The position numbers and the translations under genes are program-made. From Ichthyosporea sp. XGB-2017a (Eukaryota; Opisthokonta; Ichthyosporea), in NCBI GenBank assembly GCA_002811675.1, contig PDIM01000066.1, positions 130,606-166,739 of the forward strand: a stretch of DNA of 36,134 nucleotides, written 5' to 3'. The notes under the pieces are model-generated. The model ran no database searches. It worked only from the letters and a program-made list of their open reading frames with translations, and was not told the DNA's origin. Positions 14,056-23,869 of the stretch are shown here, in pieces. How positions within the stretch are numbered: position 1 is the stretch's first letter; every line of letters starts with the position of its first letter.

Positions 14056-14150
14056 TTTCTTTTTTTGGTTTTAAAGTTGATTTTGTTTTGGTGGTGTTTT
14101 GAGTCTTTTTTGTCTTTTTTTTCTTTCTTTGACTTTTTTGTGTGAAAAGA
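14056..14150 (+). promoter_or_regulatory. T-rich tract upstream of importin beta
   Basis: T-rich sense-strand sequence about 330-425 nt upstream of the importin beta start, in the same arrangement as upstream of TRRAP, fumarase and lamin. A promoter or nucleosome-excluding role is inferred only. Confidence 0.4.
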
Positions 14151-14480
14151 TCAAACAAATTTATTGTTCTTCTTTTCGCTTTTGGGAGGGAATTGAACAA
14201 AGGAAAAAAAAACAGGCGGAAGAGATTGGATGGAAATAGAGGAGTTGAACAGTTACAATATCGAGAAACAGAAGAAAAAGGATAGTCCACTTGATTTGCC
14301 TTTTTTTTCGCAGGGGGCTTTGGGAAGTAATCAAGCAGCAAAACAGGAAACAAAAGGAAAGAAGAATTGCGAAAGGGGCGGGATTTTGTTTTCTGGATCA
14401 TCGCTTACAAGGATTAAGGAAGGCAAAGAAGCAGAGTCGAGTGATTGAGTTCTACCGATAGAGGCATATTGTGTTTTAGT

Positions 14481-17400
14481 ATGAGCATTATGGATTTGAC
14501 TCAAGTTTTACAACATACGCTGTCACCAGGTAAGAGAAGAAAAATCTGTACAGTGAATGAAAACAAAAACAAGACTGCTCTCAGCTTTCTCCTCTTCTGG
14601 GCCCTAGTGAAAGGACTTGGATAGTTCGTTGATGGAGTGAGAGATAGTCGAATCGATCATTTGCAACCCATGAAATGGCCTTTGATTGGTTATTGTCTGT
14701 GTGGTTGCTTCTTTTTTTTTTTGTGGGTTATTTAGTTTGAAATGGGATTATAATTTTACTTATACTTTTATTTTTGTTTGGTTTTGTTGTTTCTCTTTTA
14801 AAGACTCAAATGCGCGTGAGGCGGCACAGAAGTATCTTGAGCAGGCATCTCAGGAGAACTTGCCAGTGTATATGCTTACATTGGCCCAGGAGTTGGGAAA
14901 TGAAGAACGAGATGACATGGTAAGACAGGCAGCTGGTATTGCCTTGAAAAATTGCCTCACTTCGAAGGACGAGATCTTGAAGCAACAGCTTCACCAACGC
15001 TGGCTGGCTGTTGATGGGAATATTAGGGAACAGATCAAGGCTAGTCTTTTGAATACACTGAATTCGAATAAGCACATGTCTGGGGCAACTGCTGCTCAAG
15101 CAATTGCATCCATTGCGTCGGCGGAACTGCCAAATAACCAATGGCCACAGTTGATCCCCCAACTTTTGGAGAATGCAACACGGCCTGAGAGCAGTGAAAG
15201 ATTGAAACAAGCAACCCTAGAGTCTATTGGATACGTATGTGAAGAGATTAAGCCATCAATTCTGCAGGCGTGCTCGAACCAGATTCTAACTGCCGTTGTA
15301 CAAGGGGCCCGTAAGGAGGAGCCCAGTATGACAGTTCGACATGCTGCCATTGTAGCCCTTCAGAACTCTTTGGAATTTGTAAAGAGTAATTTCGAGAAGG
15401 AAGCGGAGCGTAATTTTATTATGCAAGTCGTTTGTGAAGCGACCGTTTGTCAAGAGCTAAAGGTGAAAAAGGCAGCTTTTGAATGCCTTGTGAAAATAAT
15501 GCATTTGTATTATCATTACATGGAATTTTACATGAAGTCTGCTCTGTTTGCTTTAACTGTGGAGGCTATGAAATCTGCAGAAGAAGAAGTGGCCATGCAG
15601 GCTGTTGAGTTTTGGTCAACTGTTTGCGACGAAGAAATTGAATTGGCTATGGAATTGGCAGAGGCCCAGGAAAGTGGACATCCTCCTCAGAATGGAAGCC
15701 GTTATTATGCCAAGGGGGCTTTGCAATACCTTGTTCCCATTCTGACGGACAACCTTGCGAAACAGAGTGAACATGATGACGAGGAAACATGGAATATCGC
15801 AACGGCTTCGTCTGTGTGTTTATCGCTGCTAGCTAGCTGCTGTGAAAATGACATTGTTCAATACGCACTTCCTTTTGTTGAAAAAAATATAAGCAACCAG
15901 GACTGGCATTATAGGGAAGCTGCCGTTCTTTGCTTTGGATCTATTCTTGAAGGCCCTGATGTGATGCGCCTGGCCCCATTGGTATCGTCTGCTTTGCCTA
16001 TGTTCATTGGCTTGATGAAAGATCCGTGTGTGCAAGTAAGGGACACAGCTGCATGGACTGTTGGAAGGGTATGCGATCTTTTACCAGAAACTGTATTAAA
16101 TGACCAGTATTTAATCCGTTTGGTAAATTCGTTGGTCGAGGGTTTGGTGGATCAACCACGTGTCGCATCGAATGCTTGCTGGGCCTTTAATACTCTGTCA
16201 GAAGCGGCGTATGACTATGCATTTGAAAATGACGAAGAAAATGAGGAAGAGGTAAACACATATTTCCTCTCTCAGCCCTTCGAAAGCATTGTCGAGAAAC
16301 TATTGCAAACAACTGAGCGAGCTGATGGGGCGGAATCAAACTTGCGATCTGCTGCTTACGAAGCATTGATGCAGATGTTGTCCAATAGCCCCCTTGACTG
16401 TTATCCCACAGTTCACAAAACCACAGTAGTTATTATAGAAAGGTTAGAGCGAACATTACAGATGGAGTCAAATATTGTAGGAGCCGATGACCGCATGGAA
16501 TTCAATGAACTGCAGTCGTTGCTCTGTGCCACCCTTCAGTCGACACTGAGGAAAATCAAGCGTGAGCATGTAATCGAAATGTCTGACAGAATAATGAACA
16601 TCTTTCTAATTATGTTTAATTCCACCAGCGGAAGATCTGGAGGTGTTCAGGAAGACGCTCTGTTGGCTGTAACCGCTTTGATTAACGCTTTGGAAGGTGA
16701 CTTTATCAAATACATGGAGGCTTTCAAAGGTATCTTGGCTCTTGGATTGAAAAATCATGCCGAATTCCAGGTATGTTCCATCGCTGTGGGTGTTGTTGGA
16801 GATGTTTGTAGGGCTTTAAATATTGCTGTGCTCCCTTACTGCGATGACTTTATGACTCAGCTGTTGTCGAATTTGGCTAACCAAAGCCTTCATAGAAGTG
16901 TTAAGCCACCAATAATCTCCACATTTGGGGATGTTGCGTTAGCAATTGGGCCTCACTTTTCTAAGTATCTTGAGGTGACGATGCATGTTTTGAAACAAGC
17001 GTCCACTGTTAACATTAGTAAGGATAACTATGATATGATTGAATATGTTAATCAGCTTCGTGAAGGGTGTTTAGAAGCATACACTGGAATAATCCAAGGC
17101 CTGAAAGGTAATAATCCGGATCAGCCTGCACAAGAGATCGCATTGCTTCAACCGCACGTTCTGTTTATTTTAGAATTCATTGAACATATTACAGCAGACC
17201 CTGATCACAGTGACAGTGTCATTCGTGTAGCAATGGGTGTTGTTGGAGATCTGTGCTCGTGCTTTGGCTCACTTATGAAGCCTATCCTTGAGAAACCTTT
17301 TATTGCTCAGCTGTTGAAGGAGGGTCGACAGTCGAAGAACTCGAATACAAGAGTGATTGGTAATTGGGCTTACAAGGAAATTAAGAAGGCTGCGAAATAG
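14481..17400 (+). CDS. KPNB1: importin subunit beta-1 (karyopherin beta-1), two exons
   Basis: Nuclear import receptor that binds importin alpha or cargo directly, interacts with FG nucleoporins and is released by Ran-GTP. Exon 1 (14481-14529) and exon 2 (14804-17400) give 881 residues, against about 876 in animals. The spliced N-terminus reads MSIMDLTQVLQHTLSPDSN, and the rest follows importin beta HEAT repeats throughout, with an importin-beta N-terminal domain at about residues 22-100. The segment EHDDEETWNIA (about 338-348) corresponds to the acidic HEAT-8 loop that contacts cargo or Ran; it is slightly less acidic than in animals. An in-frame TGA at 14442-14444 bounds the start. ATG 14490 is an alternative start and aligns better in length with animal proteins. 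Family identity is very secure; the exact start is less so. Confidence 0.97.
14530..14803 (+). other. spliceosomal intron in importin beta
   Basis: Donor CCAG|GTAAGAG at 14529/14530 and acceptor TCTTTTAAAG|ACTC at 14803/14804 flank a 274-nt, T-rich intron in phase 1. Splicing creates the codon GAC and the conserved SPD...AAQKYLE junction of importin beta. Confidence 0.92.
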
Positions 17401-18024
17401 GCGTAAGGCTTTTGGCATCCGGGTGGCATGGCAACTGTCTTATGGAAAAGCTTAGTGAATTGAACGGGGGAAAAGATGGGCTTTGAAATGAGTAAGTACA
17501 AAAGAAAAATGGTGAAAGTTTGTTTTTGTTTTTTTTTGGGGTTTTGAAGCACTACTATTCAGAATAAAGAAAGGAAGTATATTTATTTTCTGAAACATAA
17601 AGGAAAAGGAGAAAATGAGTACTCGTATTTTCAAGCTTCTGGAATCTGGGAGCAACGTTTTCGGATAGAAAGAATCCAAATTCAAAATTGATAGGCCCGT
17701 TGAACTTTTGTCACATCTGAACTTTTTTTGACTGAGACACGAAAAGAAAAAACCAAAAAGACAATGGGGCGAAGAGTCCTCACTGATTTGAGGGGGGGGA
17801 CTGCTTCTGATAAACCTAACACGATGAAATTTAAGAAATTTATCGTAAGTGGCCTTCCAAAAGAATTTGAAAGGACCCCTAAAGAGAGAATAACAATGAT
17901 TGGAGGACGGGTGTGAAACACGAGTGTTGTCAAAGGAACGGGGTCCTTTGTTGTGATGGGACCCCCCCCCCTCTATCTTTCCTTCCCTGGCATTGTTTTG
18001 TTTGGATTAAGATTTTGAGAGACC
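17401..18024 (+). other. intergenic: importin beta 3' UTR and kinase 5' region
   Basis: No gene seen. A 62-codon open frame at 17728-17916 lacks any recognisable domain. An eight-G run near 17792-17799 and a ten-C run near 17962-17971 stand out in otherwise AT-rich DNA. Unlike the other genes, the kinase has no strong T tract immediately upstream. Confidence 0.6.
17563..17568 (+). terminator. poly(A) signal downstream of importin beta
   Basis: AATAAA about 160 nt after the stop codon, following a T/G-rich stretch. Confidence 0.6.
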
Positions 18025-19701
18025 ATGGAAGATTATTGTGCTAGGAGTAGCACTCAGTGTGGTATTGAAAATGTTCTTGCGATTGATCTTGGTACAACGA
18101 CTGTGAAGGTGGTTGTACTGCAGGGGTGCCGTCAAGACGAAAATTGTGCTAAAAGGCCTAAGATTGTGTTCGAAGCTAGCAAGGATATTCTTGAGAACGA
18201 TTTCAAGCGCTATGAAGAACGTGATGAGGGTAGTGGATTAGATGGACGCAGCGAACAGAGTATTCCTGCGGTTTTAACCACTCTGGGAAGTGTTTTGAAA
18301 AGAATTCCAGCAAAGATCCAGATGGCAATTTCAAGTATTGGTGTCAGCTGCCAAATGCACGGCTGTGCATTTTGGAAACAAGAAGATGAGTCATTTAAGA
18401 ATAGTCTGTTTGTAAATTGGCAAGATAAAAGATGCAGCTCGGCATTTATTGAAGAAACTTTCTGTATGCTCACTCCCGATAGCAACGTCCCTCAAAGTGG
18501 TTATGGTTGGGCTACTGTGATGCACTTCCTGCTTAAGGAACCTAAAGGTGCCTGTGCTTTTAATCGAATATGCACTATAGGTGATCTTCTTGTCCATAAA
18601 CTCGTAGGTAACCCCACCAATGATATAGCAACTTGTCATGCCAATGCACAAAGCTGGGGAGCCTATAATCTTATTGAAAGAGTGTGGGACAAACAGTTTT
18701 TAGAAGCCTTTGAAGGCCTAACTAGTCAAATTAGCGAAGAGTTGCAAGACTCGCTCAAGATGGTTCCTCCTCGCATTGTAGAGCCAGGGACTTGTTTAGG
18801 CCGTTTAAAAAAAGACTCCCTCTTCGTCTCGACATTTTTTGGCGATGTGTTTGAGCACGTTGCCATTGACCAAGTCTCTGTGTTTGTATGCTTGGATGAT
18901 TTGTCTGCTAGTTTGTTTGGCAAGTCCGGAGAATCAAAGGATGATGCAAATTGTATTGTCAATATTGGCACTTCATTACAGATTTCATACATACTGCCAC
19001 CGATTATTCCACTAAAATCCATGCTGAACAGTATACAAAACGTCCCATCAAGTGACATATCTGGCCCTCTTGAAGTCAGGCCTTTCTTGGATCGTGGCTA
19101 TGTTCTCGTATGGGCTTCATTGAATGGTGGAAATTGTTTACATTTGCTTTTGAAGTCGTGGATAGACATGTATGAACAAGTACAATGTGCATTGGTGGAC
19201 TCTGCGACCAATGACTGTTCTGTTCTGAGACACTCTGAAGAAACTTCTTTTAGTCGGCTTTATGCATGGTGCGACCAGCTGATGCTTAACAGATTGAGCA
19301 CTGACCTTGTGTGTGACCCATGCTGGAATGGTGAACGCGGTAATACCTCCCAGGTGGGACTTTTTTCGAACATCCATGTCATATCCGACTGTGGCTCGTC
19401 TAGGCTGAACTTTTCAATGGAAGACCAGTGCTTATCATTGATCTTTGGAATGTGCTGTAAAGTAGTGAAGCTTCTTGATGTATTTGATAATATTGTCCAA
19501 AACACCGGTCGTCCCAATGAAACCCTGCCTATTAGACACATTTTGCTTTGCGGCGGTCTTCCCGCCCGAATGAAATCCTTTAAACCATTGTTTGTCAAGA
19601 CTCTCGAACGTTACGCAAGGGGAGCTGGTGCCTGTATCAGTAACGAGGATGCTGCTTATGGGTGTGCCTTGTACACACTTGATGTTCTCTTTAAATCATG
19701 A
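18025..19701 (+). CDS. SHPK: sedoheptulokinase-like FGGY carbohydrate kinase
   Basis: Predicted to phosphorylate a ketose, most likely sedoheptulose to sedoheptulose 7-phosphate, feeding the non-oxidative pentose phosphate pathway in the cytosol. The 558-residue protein is somewhat longer than animal sedoheptulokinase (about 480). The N-terminal ATPase motif is AIDLGTTTVKVV (about 19-30). GVSCQMHG (106-113) and NWQDKRCSS (131-139) form the sugar-binding region and are characteristic of this subfamily. VCLDDLSASLFG (about 288-299) carries the expected catalytic Asp (291 or 292). INIGTSLQ-like (VNIGTSLQ) and WASLNGGN motifs follow in the C-terminal ATPase lobe. HILLCGGLPAR and EDAAYGCALYT close the fold. 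Xylulokinase is a possible alternative, but the QMHG/WQDKRCSS and SLNGGN pattern favours sedoheptulokinase. No AATAAA follows closely; the gene ends 63 nt from an opposing gene. Confidence 0.9.
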   Translation: MEDYCARSSTQCGIENVLAIDLGTTTVKVVVLQGCRQDENCAKRPKIVFEASKDILENDFKRYEERDEGSGLDGRSEQSIPAVLTTLGSVLKRIPAKIQMAISSIGVSCQMHGCAFWKQEDESFKNSLFVNWQDKRCSSAFIEETFCMLTPDSNVPQSGYGWATVMHFLLKEPKGACAFNRICTIGDLLVHKLVGNPTNDIATCHANAQSWGAYNLIERVWDKQFLEAFEGLTSQISEELQDSLKMVPPRIVEPGTCLGRLKKDSLFVSTFFGDVFEHVAIDQVSVFVCLDDLSASLFGKSGESKDDANCIVNIGTSLQISYILPPIIPLKSMLNSIQNVPSSDISGPLEVRPFLDRGYVLVWASLNGGNCLHLLLKSWIDMYEQVQCALVDSATNDCSVLRHSEETSFSRLYAWCDQLMLNRLSTDLVCDPCWNGERGNTSQVGLFSNIHVISDCGSSRLNFSMEDQCLSLIFGMCCKVVKLLDVFDNIVQNTGRPNETLPIRHILLCGGLPARMKSFKPLFVKTLERYARGAGACISNEDAAYGCALYTLDVLFKS

Positions 19702-19738
19702 AGGAACAGTGCGAGAGCATTCATATTTTACTTCATAT

Positions 19739-19744
19739 TTTATT
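19739..19744 (-). terminator. poly(A) signal of the minus-strand membrane-protein gene
   Basis: TTTATT on the plus strand (AATAAA on the minus strand), about 20 nt past the stop codon of the membrane-protein gene and inside the 63-nt spacer between convergent genes. Confidence 0.6.
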
Positions 19745-19764
19745 TACATACAGACAAGAAAATC

Positions 19765-21363
19765 TCAAAGTATGTCACCTGCCGTTGCAACTTCGAGGGT
19801 ATTTGAAGCTTCAGCGACAGGCTCAAAATTTGCTACTGGACCATAAATGATTACCCCATTCAAGCAAAATCCTATTAAAAATCCTTGAGTAACGGTGGAA
19901 AGAGGTGTACGAAATCGTGCTAAAGGCATAAGCAGTAGTGTTGTGAAATAATGGTGAAAGTGAAATGTATACTCATCCTTAACAGCAAAACATAATCCCG
20001 CCAGAACAGCGGCCACAAATGTGTACCCTGTGAGAGCGTTCAAAAGAGACCCAATTCTAAAATGCAAATATAGATGATAAAGAAGCAAAAATGAAATCAA
20101 GCATATGATAACAATCCCTGCCACCATATCTACCACATTGATATCGTCGAAACTATCTAATGAGATCGTTATGTAGAAACTTGGGATTTGATTCAACAAA
20201 TTAACGTGCAATCCAATAAGAAAGGCCATAAAATACAGCCAAAAATTGTATCGAAAAGCAACCTTTTGATCAAAGGGTTCCACCGTCTCACCACTCATTG
20301 CCCCACTTCCCCCCCTCCCAAGACCACTCATATCAATGTTTGCATCCTCTGTAATGCTCTCAAGATCTTCCATTGTGGACAAATCGTTGTTTGCATATAG
20401 GGGTGAAGCATGTCGATTGGATCCCCCGTTCATGACTCCCGCACCTCCAGCAATAGTAGTTCTATTAGCGTCGCTAGGCTCCACACTTGAAAAAATTCGA
20501 AAGTATCTCACCACGGAGCGGCGTCGATTGTTGTCGTACTCTCTGGTCCCAAAATCTGGACTTTGGTCCAAATTAATAGATGACATAAAGGAGTCTTCAT
20601 CCAAATGGTCTTCATTATCACGTAATGTAAATCGCGCTGCCAACCAAAACATGTACGGGAATAAAAATAGCAGACTCGGTACATTAATGAGAGAGTCAGA
20701 AAATCTCTGCCTGCTCTTCCCACTCTCTGCAAGCTGCAGCCCTGTAAAACCAACAACCATGTAAAAAGTTCCATAAAAGATAAGCAGAAAGAAATACACA
20801 GCCTTGCGAAGTACCTGCTGGGCTAGTAGAGCCATTACTCCAATGAAATGACACATCAACAGAACCAATTCAATGACAGATATAACGTCATCATTTGTAT
20901 CGCTTGTTACGCGGTACCAATAAATCAACAAAAACCCAGCAATGGCATAGATATTGATACACAGCACTTTGAAAAATTTTACATTCCAGAAAAGTGCTTT
21001 GAAATCAAGAAGGGATTCATGACAGAAAATGTTGAAGGATCTCTTAACATAGTTACGATACACTGAAGCATTGTCAATATAATGGTTATATTGACTGCTA
21101 TTTAAATGATCCAGTCCACCCGACTGCTGAGTCCCGCTCCTACCACCCGCGTGTTCTGTGGAAGAGAAGATTCCACCCTCCATGCTGGCATCAGCCATTC
21201 TCTCATCCTCTATATTGTAAGAGCTCATTAAAGGGACATCATCACACGAATCCTGTGACATGGCATAGTCCATCTCCCCCGCTGTGGAGTACGCACTTGA
21301 TCTCCTCGCCTTCTGATTATAATACACCTTACCCTTGCTACTTGAACTTGAAAAAAGACCCAT
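19765..21363 (-). CDS. multipass membrane protein of unknown function, putative N-myristoylation
   Basis: A 532-residue protein that I cannot assign to a named family. It begins MGLFSSSSSKG, which fits the N-myristoylation pattern (Gly2, Ser6). Residues 10-115 are polar. There are about four hydrophobic segments at 133-150, 160-182, 188-210 and 226-246, then a long polar Ser/Gly/Asn-rich loop (about 248-368). About five more follow at 372-395, 410-434, 440-461, 470-482 and 493-511. The C-terminal part has TFHFHHYFTTLLLMPLARF and a TQGFLIGFCLNGVIIYGP segment. From memory this HxHHY...LLP...QG.L.G..NG pattern resembles the C-terminal membrane region of fungal LCCL-domain proteins, but no LCCL domain is present. 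The start at 21363 is the first Met of the frame, and sense-strand pyrimidine-rich sequence lies upstream. The gene converges on the sedoheptulokinase-like gene. Confidence 0.85.
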   Translation of the reverse strand: MGLFSSSSSKGKVYYNQKARRSSAYSTAGEMDYAMSQDSCDDVPLMSSYNIEDERMADASMEGGIFSSTEHAGGRSGTQQSGGLDHLNSSQYNHYIDNASVYRNYVKRSFNIFCHESLLDFKALFWNVKFFKVLCINIYAIAGFLLIYWYRVTSDTNDDVISVIELVLLMCHFIGVMALLAQQVLRKAVYFFLLIFYGTFYMVVGFTGLQLAESGKSRQRFSDSLINVPSLLFLFPYMFWLAARFTLRDNEDHLDEDSFMSSINLDQSPDFGTREYDNNRRRSVVRYFRIFSSVEPSDANRTTIAGGAGVMNGGSNRHASPLYANNDLSTMEDLESITEDANIDMSGLGRGGSGAMSGETVEPFDQKVAFRYNFWLYFMAFLIGLHVNLLNQIPSFYITISLDSFDDINVVDMVAGIVIICLISFLLLYHLYLHFRIGSLLNALTGYTFVAAVLAGLCFAVKDEYTFHFHHYFTTLLLMPLARFRTPLSTVTQGFLIGFCLNGVIIYGPVANFEPVAEASNTLEVATAGDIL

Positions 21364-21674
21364 TGTTGATCAATGAAATAAAGAAAAATGGCAAGGAAAA
21401 ATGGTAGCGACTTCCAAAAACTATATCAATGACAACTTATAAGCTCTAATCTATCAAACTGTTCACAACACAGCGCTTAGCATAAACAAACGATTATAAG
21501 AAATCCCTTTTAAAAAAGCACATTTCCCATACTACAATACAAGTCCCTCTCTCTTTCTCTTTGTGTTCAATCAGCAGACTCTACGACACTTGGTGTTCCG
21601 CCAATCCTAGTAAACCGCAACTTATACTGATAAGATTTACAACCTGAAAACAAAATCCAACTACAAAAAGAAAA

Positions 21675-21721
21675 AAGAAGAAGAAGAAGAAGAAGAAGAA
21701 GAAGAAGAAGAAGAAGAAGAA
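21675..21721. repeat. (AAG)n microsatellite
   Basis: About 15-16 uninterrupted AAG/GAA triplets, followed by further A-rich low-complexity sequence to about 21840. It lies about 310-360 nt upstream of the membrane-protein start, reading as CTT repeats on that gene's sense strand. Confidence 0.95.
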
Positions 21722-22625
21722 TCAAACAAATTCAAACATAAATCCACCACTACCAAAATTACAAAAAAATAAAAACAAAAAACAAAAAATAAAAATAAAA
21801 AAAAGAGAGAAAAGAAAAGTCCCAGAAATAAAAAAAGGAAAAAAGGCTTTAGTAGGGAAAAGAGAGTACCAGCTGTACTACATTGAAGTGTGCCTTTAAA
21901 CCGGTTTGAGTATTGGACTGCAGGTTGCGGGCTTTTACGCATCATTCTGCATGCGGAGATGAGGAGAATTGACTTGTGTAGATGAATTTGATTGATTGAC
22001 TGACGTAAAGCTACAAAACCAGCTATACAAGTGGTGGACTCGGCTTGTAGCTCCGACCTGCAGACAGACGTCGCGGAGTGGTGGTCAATTAATTAACCGA
22101 CGGCAAAATTACAGTTTGTGGAGAAATGGATTTGAAATTTGCGGTCCCTTCCGCGTACGTTTCCGCATTTGTGAGCTCTTGAAAAAATAAAAACTGAAAC
22201 TGACGTCGATAAAAGAGCTTTCTTCCGCCCTTTTGCTTATTTTTTTCCTTTTTGGATAGGGGATTAGAAAACAGAAAAAGGAAGAAAGTATGAAAGTATG
22301 TAACTGGAAAGTCCCGCTATCCGATCAAATGATGGCGTATTCGAATTTCAGAAATATGCAGTTTGCTTGTATCTTGAGACTTCCCTTTTTAAAAGGATTG
22401 CTTGACGTTGGCAATTAAGGGATCTTATTACAGCAACACAACCATTTAACAAATATTGTCATTTGAAGAAATAGATGGAAATTTCGAGGTTATTGAGCCA
22501 TATGAGCACATGGCGAGTTTTGAAATGCTTCGACATGGGCAGGGTTGATATTTCAGTTGTTTAGAGCCTCCTGTTGGTATATCAGGAGACAGGTACAAGG
22601 AATTTTACTCGAAGACCTTGACTCT

Positions 22626-22654
<29 letters not shown>
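22626..22654. repeat. (TG)n microsatellite
   Basis: About 14 TG units immediately upstream of the recognisable part of the decayed guanylate cyclase. Confidence 0.95.
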
Positions 22655-22658
<4 letters not shown>

Positions 22659-22689
22659 CCTTATGCAATGCAAGGCTTACGAGTTCGCA

Positions 22690-23532
22690 TTTGCTTAAAG
22701 TATTTAAAAGTGCTTTGCCTCACAACTTTAATATAGTTGAAAATATGCTCCAAAAGCTGTATATTTATCCACAGAACTTAGAAGAGCTTGTTAACGACCG
22801 TACTGAGGAGCTAGAAATGGAAAGAAAGAAATCAGACAGCGTGCTTGCTGATATGCTTCCCACAAAAGTAGCAATGCAGCTTCGAAGAGGCTGTGCTGTA
22901 GAAACAGAAGCATTCGAATACTGTACCATTTTCTTTAGTGATATTGTAGGTTTTACATCTCTCAGTGGCAAATCTACACCAATGCAAATAGTAGCCTTTT
23001 TGAACGATTTGTATTTGCTTCGACATTGTCATTCAATCGTTTGATGCCTACAAAAAGTTGAAACAAAAGAGGATGCCTGTATGGTTGCTGCGGGGGTACC
23101 TGCAAGCTTAGAACCGGTGCTTCAGTAGATACTATAGCTAGAATGTCTCTCGCCCTTCTTGACAGCACTGCAAACTTCAAAGTACACCATTTCGCAGAGG
23201 AAAAGCTCAATCTTGGAATCGGATTGGATAGCGGCCCTGTTGTTGCTGGAGTAGTTGGGTCGAAAATGCCACGATATTGCTTATGCGGAGATATCGTGAA
23301 TACAGCTTCCCGTATGGAAAGTAATGGAGAAGCAATGGGAATCCATATGAGTGAAAGTGTTAATGATATCCTTACTACTTTTGGAATATACGAAATCGAA
23401 AGCCGTGGTAAATTACCAATCAAAGGCAAATGCATCATGCATAAGTATTGGCTCCTCGGGGGACACTCAGAGAAAGTCCAGCCTCCTAAAGCCGTCGAAC
23501 TCCCGGTTGATAATTCGGACAACTCAGACTGA
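22690..23532 (+). pseudogene. decayed receptor-type guanylate cyclase (class III catalytic domain)
   Basis: The C-terminal third of a membrane guanylate cyclase is readable only across several frames. Segment 1 has [20 protein letters not shown], then an RTEELE coiled linker, [13 protein letters not shown] and the metal-binding [12 protein letters not shown]. The frame then shifts near 23015 to read [13 protein letters not shown]. It shifts again in the A5 run at 23052-23056 to read VETKEDACMVAAGVP, and a third time near 23110 to read RTGASVDTIARMSLALLD. From there SGPVVAGVVG, MPRYCLCGDIVNTASRMES and the tail run to a stop at 23530-23532. The Glu of VET and the Cys of YCLCGD are guanylate- rather than adenylate-specific positions. 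The usual ETIGDAY has become ETKEDAC. At least three frameshifts in about 100 nt, with no splice signals that would repair them, indicate a pseudogene. No intact extracellular, transmembrane or kinase-homology part was found. Confidence 0.85.
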
Positions 23533-23670
23533 ATGAAACCCAATCTGATAAACACAATATATACACTCCTCTTCCTCTCACCACAAAGTATCATATCTGA
23601 ACAATGAAAGGAATGAAGGAAGAACGTTATCTTCCTAGATTTGAGGAGTCCGGACAGACCTGTTTTTTTA

Positions 23671-23676
23671 AATAAA
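23671..23676 (+). terminator. possible relict poly(A) signal after the cyclase pseudogene
   Basis: AATAAA about 140 nt beyond the pseudogene stop. It may be the former gene's signal, suggesting the remnant arose in place rather than as a processed copy; this is weak evidence. Confidence 0.35.
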
Positions 23677-23738
23677 TTTGAGTGGGCGGACATATTTGTA
23701 CCGGATTTTTCATACAGAATTTTATTTTGAGACTTGAA

Positions 23739-23800
23739 TTTGTTATTTTTTTTGTTTTGTTTTTATTTTTACCATTTTTGTATTTCGCCTTCAATTTTCT
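23739..23800 (+). promoter_or_regulatory. T-rich tract upstream of fumarase
   Basis: Sense-strand T runs interrupted by single G, A and C bases, about 70-130 nt upstream of the fumarase ATG. The following TTCAATTTTCTTTGTTAG could also be a 3' splice acceptor of a 5' UTR intron; no donor is identified. The rest of 23533-23869 holds nothing recognisable. Confidence 0.4.
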
Positions 23801-23869
23801 TTGTTAGTTTGGATTTTTGTAAAAGAAAGACGTAATCAGGTTGATTCGAAAAACGAACTGAAAGTAACA

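Larger units (their letters stand above)
21364..22689. other. intergenic region: divergent promoter and possible cyclase-gene remains
   Basis: From 21364 to about 21850 this is the upstream region of the membrane-protein gene: A-rich on the plus strand, so T-rich on that gene's sense strand, with a GAA microsatellite. From about 21990 to 22690 only broken short frames are seen. Plus-strand frame 21996-22190 contains YKWWTRLVAP and YSLWRNGFEICGPF, faintly like the kinase-homology region expected just upstream of a receptor guanylate cyclase, but too weak to call. A TG microsatellite sits at 22626-22654. Confidence 0.5.

Noticed and set aside
14230-14448. 72-codon open frame upstream of importin beta
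   Set aside because: Low-complexity, no family resemblance, and it sits in the likely 5' UTR. At most it could be an upstream ORF.
17728-17916. 62-codon open frame between importin beta and the kinase
   Set aside because: Non-ATG beginning, no motif, and random-looking composition.
20336-20764. 142-codon plus-strand frame inside the membrane-protein gene
   Set aside because: Antisense shadow of a gene with clear membrane-segment periodicity on the minus strand; no motif of its own.
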